The notes under the pieces are model-generated. The model was not told where the DNA came from, ran no database searches, and saw nothing but the letters and a program-made list of their open reading frames with translations. From Avoscillospira sp045652125 (GTDB lineage Bacteria; Bacillota; Clostridia; Oscillospirales; Oscillospiraceae), in contig JAZRTT010000023.1 in NCBI GenBank assembly GCA_045652125.1, forward strand, positions 36,089 to 100,088: a DNA stretch of 64,000 bases, given 5' to 3'. This document shows, piece after piece, positions 58,192-64,000 of this stretch (the stretch's first letter is position 1; the number at the start of each line of letters is the position of its first letter). Made by a program: the position numbers and the translations under genes.

Positions 58192-59079
58192 ATGAAAGAA
58201 CGAAAGCACAGCAATTGGCTGGGGAAAATACTAATTGCTGCTTTATGTATTGTATTGGTAGGTGCAATCGTCTGGGGTTTCACTATGGCGCTGATAAAAC
58301 TAAAACACTACGGGGAGAATGCAGCGATCAAAACAGAAGGGGATCCTCACCAAAATGCAGAAGGGGAGTCCTCCGACTACCCGCTGTCCGCAGACCGCGT
58401 TTTAGCCAGAAACACCTATGAAGCTGACCTGTTTTATGAGGAAAATGGGATACGGTACTATCGGTCCGATGATATTATCGGTGTGGCAGGAATCGATGTT
58501 TCTGCTTATCAGCCCAAGATTGATTGGGAACAGGTAAAGAACGCCGGCATTGACTTTGCAATGATCCGTCTTGGCTATCGGGGATATTCCACAGGAAAGC
58601 TGGATTTGGATGATTGCTTTCTGAAGCACATGGAAGGTGCTCTGTCGGCAGGATTGGATGTTGGCGTCTATTTTTTCTCCCAGGCTTTGACACCGGAAGA
58701 AGCGCAGGAGGAAGCGGAATATGTGCTTACATGGCTGGAAGGCTATGATATCAATTATCCTGTTGCATTTGACTGGGAAGAAGTAGAAGAGGAGTCTGCC
58801 AGGACGAATCAAATGAATATGCTGATGCTGACTGCCTGTGCCGAGGCCTTTTGCAAAACCGTGGAAGAAGCAGGATACAAATCGTCTGTCTACTTTAATC
58901 AAGCGTATGGATATGAACAACTGAATCTTGTAAGTCTGAGATCCTATGGGTTCTGGTTGGCGGAATACGCACCATCGCCCACATTTGCATACGACTTTGA
59001 CATGTGGCAATACAGCAACAAAGGAACTGTTCCGGGGATTGACGGCCCGGTGGATCTGAACATTTACTTTCAGAAGTGA
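58192..59079 (+). CDS. Membrane-anchored GH25 lysozyme
   Basis: 295 residues. An N-terminal membrane helix (about 12-33) and a polar linker are followed by a GH25 domain: GIDVSAYQPKIDWEQVKNA near 98, FAMIRLGYRGYSTG near 122, VGVYFFSQALTPEEAQEEA near 158 and the catalytic region PVAFDWEEVEEE near 190, ending with FDMWQYSNKGTVPGI. It cleaves peptidoglycan outside the membrane. The start at 58192 follows AAAGGAG; 27 bases of in-frame upstream sequence overlap the ribosome site. Confidence 0.92.
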   Translation: MKERKHSNWLGKILIAALCIVLVGAIVWGFTMALIKLKHYGENAAIKTEGDPHQNAEGESSDYPLSADRVLARNTYEADLFYEENGIRYYRSDDIIGVAGIDVSAYQPKIDWEQVKNAGIDFAMIRLGYRGYSTGKLDLDDCFLKHMEGALSAGLDVGVYFFSQALTPEEAQEEAEYVLTWLEGYDINYPVAFDWEEVEEESARTNQMNMLMLTACAEAFCKTVEEAGYKSSVYFNQAYGYEQLNLVSLRSYGFWLAEYAPSPTFAYDFDMWQYSNKGTVPGIDGPVDLNIYFQK

Positions 59080-59100
59080 ATAGAAAACAAAACATTACCG

Positions 59101-59130
59101 ATATCCTCCTGCTGAGCAGGAGGATATTTT
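59101..59130 (+). terminator. Terminator of the GH25 gene
   Basis: ATATCCTCCTGC, TGA loop, GCAGGAGGATAT followed by TTTTG. Confidence 0.88.
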
Positions 59131-59176
59131 GTACTGATGAGGTTGTTTCGGACATAGTTTCTAAGGGGGGATGAAA

Positions 59177-59554
59177 ATGAAGCAAAAAAAAATAAACGGA
59201 AAAAGTGTAGGGATTGAGCTGTTGGTGCTTGTTGTGGCAATTCTGCTGACTTGTTCGCTGCTTGCTTTGCTGATTGAAAAGCAGGTTGTGCCGGAGCTGG
59301 TGGGGAGATTGATGAGCATAGGCTTGGCGGAAGTGCTGGTGATGGTGCTTGGATACCGATGTGCGCGGAGGGTTCCGCAGAACCGATTACTTGCAGCGAT
59401 GGCACCGGCCGGTGTGTTCTTGGTAATTCGCCTGTTGATCCATGTAATAGCATTTGCAGGGGAGGGGATGCAATTATATCGATGCCTGATCACGTTGGCG
59501 GCAGCTGCTGCAGCCGGAATCATGGCCAGCACAAAAAAACAGCATCGCCGATAA
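59177..59554 (+). CDS. Small four-helix membrane protein
   Basis: 125 residues with membrane helices at about 12-33, 40-58, 70-90 and 98-115 and a basic tail. Its size and layout resemble the YrzE/TIGR04086 family of unknown function, but no diagnostic motif lets me assign it firmly. The start at 59177 is preferred over ATG 59171 because the AAGGGGGG site then has proper spacing. It is followed by a long AT-rich region. Confidence 0.55.
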   Translation: MKQKKINGKSVGIELLVLVVAILLTCSLLALLIEKQVVPELVGRLMSIGLAEVLVMVLGYRCARRVPQNRLLAAMAPAGVFLVIRLLIHVIAFAGEGMQLYRCLITLAAAAAAGIMASTKKQHRR

Positions 59555-59603
59555 AAATGAAAGACATTATGCAAAGTGCCTCATTTTAGAAATGACGCAA
59601 AAA

Positions 59604-59747
59604 TTGCAAAAATTTTGCAAGAAAGATTGCAAAATCAATATTTGCGGACGCAGCGTCCGGGGCGCACCAGATGTTGTGTTGCTTCGGTGCCAGAATAAGG
59701 AAAAGGTTACAAATAGTTACCAAGTTTACATAAGGTTATTTACATAA
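59604..59747. repeat. AT-rich region with TTGCAA and TTTACATAA repeats
   Basis: A perfect dyad TTGCAAAA-A-TTTTGCAA (59604-59620) is followed by another TTGCAAAAT copy (59627). CGGACG-CAG-CGTCCG (59645-59659) forms a hairpin, and TTTACATAA occurs twice with a 14-base period (59725, 59739). Bases 59555-59931 have no convincing gene. Confidence 0.5.
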
Positions 59748-59792
59748 TCTTTTGGCATAATTGACAAAAATTTATAAATTTACTTATTTTCC

Positions 59793-59821
59793 TTGAAATT
59801 TAACTAAATTTGCTATATATT
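59793..59821 (+). promoter_or_regulatory. Promoter before the spoIIM-like gene
   Basis: TTGAAA (59793-59798), 17-base spacer, TATATT (59816-59821). Confidence 0.5.
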
Positions 59822-59931
59822 ATCTTCACTTGCAAAAACTTATTAGAAATAGATTACCTGACATAATTGTTTTAACTATGTTCTGCTCCCAATCCGAAGC
59901 GAATAAGCTGAGAGGGGGGGTGAGTGTATCT

Positions 59932-60348
59932 GTGCGCTTTTTGTTTTGCAAGAAATCTGTATTTTGTGCTCTGTTTCTTGTTTCTTTCTTCCTTGGCACA
60001 ATATCTGGAATTTTACTGCTTAGATGTATCTTGATTACTGACAGTAAATGGCTGCACTCCTATTATTCGATTTTACTAAACACCTCTTTTCACACGAATG
60101 CATTGCAGATTTGGTTTTTTCTTTTGCCTTTTCTGAGTGTGGCTGCAATTTCTGCACTGCATCTTGAGAGCAGGCTTTTTCCTGTTTTGTTTTTCCTGCG
60201 CGGTTGTGTGACTGCTTACGCCGTTGGTGCTTGTTATGCGCTTGGGCTTCCTATGATAAATGTACTGTTGCGAAATTTGTTTTTTCTTCCGATTTTTTAT
60301 GCTGCTTGCCGTTGGCTCTGCAGCTTGCGTTCGGATATCAATTTGTGA
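59932..60348 (+). CDS. SpoIIM-like membrane protein
   Basis: About 138 residues with four or five membrane helices. FFLGTISGILLL near 20 and the run FFLRGCVTAYAVGACYALG near 90 followed by LLRNLFFLPIFYA resemble the corresponding parts of stage II sporulation protein M, and spoIIM lies near xerD in Bacillus too. It is shorter than SpoIIM (about 215), so the assignment is tentative. The start is unclear: GTG at 59932 or 59920, both near an AGAGGGGGG run. It ends 11 bases before xerD. Confidence 0.55.
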   Translation: MRFLFCKKSVFCALFLVSFFLGTISGILLLRCILITDSKWLHSYYSILLNTSFHTNALQIWFFLLPFLSVAAISALHLESRLFPVLFFLRGCVTAYAVGACYALGLPMINVLLRNLFFLPIFYAACRWLCSLRSDINL

Positions 60349-60359
60349 GGAAATTTGTT

Positions 60360-61241
60360 ATGACTCAAATCTTGAAAACATATGAGAGTTACCTTATTCA
60401 GGTGAAACATTCATCTGAAAATACGGTATCTTCCTATATGCGGGACCTGCGGCAGTTTGCTGCATATCTTCAGGAATTGAATATTTCATTTTCCGACGCT
60501 GTTCAGGCTACGGTTCAGGACTACGTGGAGTATATGCACAGCAAGGGCAAGTCGGCAGCCACGATCTCCAGATGTCTGGCCTCTCTGAAGAGCCTGTATC
60601 ATTTTGCTGTAACGCAGGGGATAAGAAATACCAACCCCGTTACAGATATTCATGTGGAAAAGGTAGAAAAGAAACTGCCTCAGATCCTTACAGGCAAGGA
60701 AGTGGAGCTGCTTCTGGATCAGCCTAAGTGTACCGACCTGAAGGGTTACCGGGATAAGGCAATGCTGGAGTTGCTTTATGCCACAGGTATTCGGGTCAGT
60801 GAGCTGATTAATCTGGATGTCGCAGATGTGAATGTTTTCGGTGGTTTTATTAAGTGTGGAACCGAAGATAAAATGCGGATTATTCCCCTTTATCCGGCGG
60901 CCATTAAAGCTTTATCTGACTACATAACGGACATTCGTCCCAAAATGGTAGCCGATTCAGAAGAGAACTCTTTATTTGTCAATGTCTCCGGTGAGCGGAT
61001 GTCCCGGCAGGGCTTCTGGAAGATCATCAAGCACTATCAGGAAAAAGCTCAGATCGAAAAGGATATTACACCTCACACCCTGCGCCACAGTTTTGCGGCT
61101 CATTTGCTGGAAAATGGTGCGGATCTTCGGTCTATTCAGGAAATGCTGGGGCATAGCGATATCTCTTCCACACAAGTTTACGCCCAGTTGGTAAAGCAAA
61201 ATTTGAAATCGGTTTATCACAAATATCATCCAAAGGCATAA
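60360..61241 (+). CDS. xerD: Tyrosine recombinase XerD
   Basis: 293 residues. The N-terminal SAM-like DNA-binding domain (YLIQVKHSSENTVSSYMRDL) precedes the catalytic domain with Arg in LLYATGIRVSELINL near 140, the HxxR motif HTLRHSFAAHLLENG near 235, LGHSDISSTQ near 262 and the nucleophile Tyr in TQVYAQL near 270. Size and position downstream of a SpoIIM-like gene support XerD for chromosome dimer resolution rather than a mobile-element integrase. TGAGGAAA precedes the ATG at 60360. Confidence 0.9.
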   Translation: MTQILKTYESYLIQVKHSSENTVSSYMRDLRQFAAYLQELNISFSDAVQATVQDYVEYMHSKGKSAATISRCLASLKSLYHFAVTQGIRNTNPVTDIHVEKVEKKLPQILTGKEVELLLDQPKCTDLKGYRDKAMLELLYATGIRVSELINLDVADVNVFGGFIKCGTEDKMRIIPLYPAAIKALSDYITDIRPKMVADSEENSLFVNVSGERMSRQGFWKIIKHYQEKAQIEKDITPHTLRHSFAAHLLENGADLRSIQEMLGHSDISSTQVYAQLVKQNLKSVYHKYHPKA

Positions 61242-61278
61242 AAAACCTCTTGAGCGTGATGCTCAGGAGGTTTTTGTT
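61240..61278. terminator. Bidirectional terminator
   Basis: AAAAAACCTCTTGAGC, GTGAT loop, GCTCAGGAGGTTTTT (one mismatch). Confidence 0.9.
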
Positions 61279-61284
61279 ATGATC

Positions 61285-62277
61285 TTATGCTTGCTCCGCT
61301 CTTACGGAAATGAGCTGTGCGGCAATGGAAATCGCAATTTCTGCCGGTGTTTCAGCTTTGATTTTTAATCCGATGGGGGTCGTTATTCTATCTATTTCCT
61401 CATTGGTCAAACCGTATTCATGAATTAGAGCCCTGCGGACACCGGCTGCTTTGGCAGCACTGCCGATCACCCCGATATAACAGGCATCTGAACGAAGAAT
61501 TTGGGCTTGCACCAATGTGTCATAGGCATGTCCGCGTGTCATGACGCAGATATAGTCGTTTCGGCTCAAAGAGATATAATCGTAAATTCTTGTGAAATCA
61601 ACCTTCAAAACCTGATCCGCATCCGGGAACAGATCTCGGGAGGTAAATTCCTGCCGGTCGTCCATGACCACGCAGCGGAAACCAACGCGGCTTAACAGCG
61701 GAACCAACTCTTGCGCAACATGGCCTCCGCCAAAAATATAGACCCGGCCCGAAAAGCCGATTTGCTCAAGAAAAAATTCACATCCGTCATGTGTGATTCG
61801 CTTCGGGTGGCGATCGAGGAAAGACTGCAGCCAAGAGGGGCAGTTCTTTTGGGTATAAAGAGTCAGACCGCCGCCTCCGGAGAGGTCAGAAAGCATCCAA
61901 AGGTCGATCTGTTTGGAAAGATTCTGTGTAGCATCCCGGGCAAATTGCAGGGCGTTCTTATCTCCACAGGGAAGATAGTGAAAAAATACCCGAACTTCAC
62001 CGCCGCAGATCATTCCCAAATTCTCCACATCGCCTCTGGTCAAGGAAAAATCATGCTGCCGGGAGGCTCGTTCCGCCAGTACGGTTTGAGCGATTTCGAT
62101 CGCCCGAAACTCCACAGCACCACCGCCGATGGTTCCACAGATGCGTCCGCCGGCATTGACCAGCATTCTGGCGCCTGCCCCGCGGGGGGTGGCACCGGAT
62201 GCAGCAATGACAGCGACTAACACCAGATCTGTTCCACCGGAAAGCTGCTGCTCCATGTTTTGTATCATGCTGCGCAT
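61285..62277 (-). CDS. XdhC/CoxI family protein
   Basis: 330 residues. The N-terminal XdhC domain (VIAASGATPRGAGARMLV near 25, GTIGGGAVEFRAIE near 48, RGDVENLGMICGGEVRVFF near 81) is followed by a Rossmann domain (VYIFGGGHVAQELVPLL near 180; IGVIGSAAKAAG near 265). XdhC-type proteins mature or insert the molybdenum cofactor into xanthine dehydrogenase-like enzymes. No molybdenum hydroxylase gene is in the window. It lies 25 bases downstream of pfkA and shares its transcript. Confidence 0.88.
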   Translation of the reverse strand: MRSMIQNMEQQLSGGTDLVLVAVIAASGATPRGAGARMLVNAGGRICGTIGGGAVEFRAIEIAQTVLAERASRQHDFSLTRGDVENLGMICGGEVRVFFHYLPCGDKNALQFARDATQNLSKQIDLWMLSDLSGGGGLTLYTQKNCPSWLQSFLDRHPKRITHDGCEFFLEQIGFSGRVYIFGGGHVAQELVPLLSRVGFRCVVMDDRQEFTSRDLFPDADQVLKVDFTRIYDYISLSRNDYICVMTRGHAYDTLVQAQILRSDACYIGVIGSAAKAAGVRRALIHEYGLTNEEIDRITTPIGLKIKAETPAEIAISIAAQLISVRAEQA

Positions 62278-62302
62278 GTGCTGCCTCCTGAATTAAAAGT
62301 GA

Positions 62303-63280
62303 TTACAGTCCGGTCATTGCCGCCAGAGCCTCCAATTGCTGCCGGTTTAGACCACGTTTCATGGAAAGTCCCTCTTCAATGTCCACATCGATCATAGCAC
62401 CGGCACCGGAACAGATTACCCGATTGGTGCCGCCTGCTGCCAGAACTTCGACGGCCTGATAGCCCATTCTGGTAGCCATAGCACGGTCGCGGGCAGAAGG
62501 GGTACCGCCTCTTTGAATATGACCTAAAATCGTTACACGAGGACTGAGTGCCAGATTTTCTTCGATTTGCTTGCCGATCTCGATGGCGCTGCCTGCACCT
62601 TCTGCCACAACGATCATATAGTGTGTTTTTCCACCGAGACGGGCTCGACGGATCTTTTCGGCTACATCCTGATCAAAATCAACCGGAATCTCGGGCATTA
62701 AAACAGCAGTTGCACCAACGGCAAGACCCACATATAATGCCAAATGACCGGCATTTCTGCCCATAACTTCAACCACAGAGCATCGTTCATGAGACTGCAT
62801 AGTGTCCCGAAGGCGGTCAATGGCATCTACGGCTGTGTTGACGGCTGTGTCAAAGCCAATGGTATAATCGGTACAAACAATATCATTATCAATGGTGGCC
62901 GGCACACCGACAACAGAAATTCCATGTTTCGACAGAGCCTGTGCACCGCGGAAAGTCCCGTCGCCGCCAATGGCAACAATGCCGTCGAGCCCTAAAAGCT
63001 TACAGGTTGCAGCTGCACGCTCCTGTCCGGCTTGGGTGCGGAATTCATCGCTGCGGGCGGTATAGAGAATGGTGCCGCCGCGGTTGATGATATGACTGAC
63101 ATTGGCGGTGGTCATGGGTTCAATATCTCCGTTAATTAAGCCGTTATAGCCGCGACGGATCCCCACACACTCAATTCCACGATGCAGACAAGCCCGTACC
63201 ACGGCACGAATAGCGGCATTCATTCCGGGAGCGTCGCCGCCGCTGGTAAGAACACCAATGCGTTTTACTTTGCTTTCCAT
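62303..63280 (-). CDS. pfkA: 6-phosphofructokinase
   Basis: 325 residues; commits fructose-6-phosphate to glycolysis using ATP. GVLTSGGDAPGMNAAIR near 9, the ATP-site IGGDGTFRGA near 103, PATIDND near 126 and the catalytic region GFDTAVNTAVDAIDR, then EVMGRNAGHLAL near 170, are typical of bacterial PfkA. The Gly of GGDGT indicates ATP rather than pyrophosphate as donor. CGAGGT precedes the ATG. It is followed by xdhC. Confidence 0.97.
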   Translation of the reverse strand: MESKVKRIGVLTSGGDAPGMNAAIRAVVRACLHRGIECVGIRRGYNGLINGDIEPMTTANVSHIINRGGTILYTARSDEFRTQAGQERAAATCKLLGLDGIVAIGGDGTFRGAQALSKHGISVVGVPATIDNDIVCTDYTIGFDTAVNTAVDAIDRLRDTMQSHERCSVVEVMGRNAGHLALYVGLAVGATAVLMPEIPVDFDQDVAEKIRRARLGGKTHYMIVVAEGAGSAIEIGKQIEENLALSPRVTILGHIQRGGTPSARDRAMATRMGYQAVEVLAAGGTNRVICSGAGAMIDVDIEEGLSMKRGLNRQQLEALAAMTGL

Positions 63281-63316
63281 ATAAATAATACCTCGGAAGA
63301 ATTGTTTCTTTGCTTT

Positions 63317-63345
63317 ATTTTATTGTTTTTTTTCTGCCTTGTAAA
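63317..63345 (-). promoter_or_regulatory. pfkA promoter
   Basis: Minus strand TTTACA (63340-63345), 17-base spacer, TAAAAT (63317-63322). Confidence 0.6.
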
Positions 63346-63728
63346 GACTTTTTTCATAGAGCGAAAGAGGGGAGAGGGTGATTGTCATTGGTGTGCAATC
63401 GTTAGACAGGAGAAATACAGATGATGCCGTAACCGGCTGTTTCTCCCGAAAACGCTCGCTTTCAAAATCACCAACTTACAACAGTTTTTTATGTGATGAA
63501 CATGGTTTTTATAAAGAGTTTGGAAACGCAGAGTTTCGACAATATAATTAATTTGATGCAGCAAGAGTCATGAACAGCTTTATAAAAAAATAATATGATC
63601 AACGGAACAGCCGATGAATTTCGTGTGTCTATGGAAAATACTACAGGATTAAGATGCAGAAAAATATCTTAACCAGATAGGGAAGATAAGCTGATGTACC
63701 TTGTTTCTTCATGGCCTTGCCCACGTCC

Positions 63729-63761
63729 AACGCAACAAAATAACAGATGTTTTGTTGCGTT
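63729..63761. repeat. Hairpin in the right-edge intergenic region
   Basis: A perfect 12-bp stem AACGCAACAAAA/TTTTGTTGCGTT with a 9-base loop. Bases 63346-63728 otherwise hold nothing I can support as a gene. Confidence 0.7.
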
Positions 63762-63772
63762 CAGACATGAAA

Positions 63773-63810
63773 AGAGGCACTCTGCGTTGGAGAAAAACGC
63801 AGGTGCCTCT
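63773..63810. terminator. Terminator-like hairpin
   Basis: AGAGGCAC-TCTGCGTT pairs with AACGCAG-GTGCCTCT (one bulge); followed by GTTTCTTT on the plus strand and TTTTC on the minus strand. Confidence 0.6.
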
Positions 63811-63851
63811 GTTTCTTTATCGCCGTCGAGGCGATATGTCAGAATGGATGG

Positions 63852-63880
63852 AAAAAACAGAGGAGCAAAGCTCCTCTGTT
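63852..63880 (-). terminator. Terminator read on the minus strand
   Basis: Minus strand ACAGAGGAGC, TTT loop, GCTCCTCTGT then six T residues. It ends a transcript entering from beyond base 64000. Confidence 0.8.
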
Positions 63881-63904
63881 CATGCCGTTCATGGGTATGA
63901 CAGC

Positions 63905-63963
63905 CTACTATGACTGCCGAACAGGCCTTCCGAGAACATAGTAGCAAACATTTGTTTGGAAGG
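63905..63963 (-). ncRNA. Structured segment with alternative stems, unclassified
   Basis: CTACTATG (63905-63912) pairs with CATAGTAG (63937-63944), while CCTTCC (63926-63931) pairs with GGAAGG (63958-63963) around a CAAAC/GTTTG hairpin (63945-63958). The two long stems interleave, so they exclude each other or form a pseudoknot. A terminator follows on the minus strand. It could be the end of a small RNA or a leader; no known class is recognised. Confidence 0.35.
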
Positions 63964-64000
63964 CAAGCAGTTTTTGTAGGCAACGCCCCTTGATTACCTC

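Noticed and set aside
60360..61241. XerD as an integrase of a mobile element
   Set aside because: It has the XerD size and sits behind a SpoIIM-like gene; no attachment repeats or phage genes are nearby.
63378..63551. 57-codon plus-strand open frame with a GTG start near a GGGGAGAGG site
   Set aside because: The purine-rich site directly abuts the GTG, the product matches nothing I know and the region is AT-rich; support is too weak without conservation data.
1..64000. CRISPR arrays, insertion sequences and rRNA genes
   Set aside because: No regularly spaced direct repeats, no transposase genes and no rRNA sequence were seen in the window.

Overview
The window looks like chromosomal DNA of a spore-forming, anaerobic, low-to-mid GC Firmicute, most likely a gut clostridium of the Oscillospiraceae type. 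The evidence is a clostridial Spo0A and SpoIID, a pyruvate:ferredoxin oxidoreductase (PFOR), polyferredoxins, SLH-domain surface proteins, abundant rho-independent terminators, strong AGGAGG ribosome sites, TTG/GTG starts and consensus sigma-A promoters, many of extended -10 type. The taxonomic call is inference from gene content; no rRNA is present.

Layout. 1-7.7 kb: rpmE (cut by the edge), a DUF554 protein, xpt, tmk, a MntP-type exporter with an operator-like promoter, YcxB, glnA, DegV and a GMP synthetase that lacks its amidotransferase half. 7.7-10 kb: an AT-richer block with one B12-binding radical SAM gene between two long hairpins. 10-12.7 kb: ylmH, DUF896, DUF1294, a lipoprotein, a small tyrosine phosphatase and two tRNA-Ser genes. 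12.8-21 kb: an SLH protein with an extraordinary Asp/Trp/Cys-rich segment, a glk-pgi operon, homocysteine methyltransferase, pncB, pyrF and a Gly-rich lipoprotein. 21-27 kb: a four-cluster ferredoxin, spo0A with a phased array of 0A boxes, ridA, an ABC-F ATPase and htpG behind a perfect CIRCE operator.

27.2-30 kb is an accessory island: an EcoRI-family adenine methyltransferase overlapping a DUF262-HNH nuclease gene, with strong palindromes in the leader, a decayed gene behind it, and related repeat-plus-terminator segments on both sides. This is the best candidate for a poorly described restriction or defence system.

30-42.8 kb: lgt with two M16 peptidases, prmA, a DUF4015 glycosidase-like protein, a cadherin-like/SLH protein, a RodA/FtsW protein, tsaE-tsaB-upp, and the conserved but functionally unknown pair of an Fe-S-scaffold-like protein and a GGGtGRT protein. 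42.9-54.4 kb: PFOR, comM-thiI-cinA, a TPR/LRR membrane protein, spoIID, secG and a prfB without the usual programmed frameshift. 54.4-64 kb: a MATE exporter and an acyl-ACP thioesterase whose divergent promoters share one -35 hexamer, CapA, a GH25 lysozyme, a SpoIIM-like protein with xerD, and pfkA-xdhC. The final 0.7 kb has no convincing gene but ends in a structured, terminator-rich stretch read on the minus strand.

How it fits together: central carbon metabolism (glk, pgi, pfkA, PFOR, ferredoxin), nucleotide and NAD salvage (xpt, upp, guaA, pncB, tmk, pyrF), envelope and sporulation genes (Spo0A, SpoIID, SpoIIM-like, RodA, Lgt, SLH proteins, GH25) and translation or tRNA maintenance (prfB, tsaE/B, thiI, prmA) form a normal backbone with two small accessory inserts.
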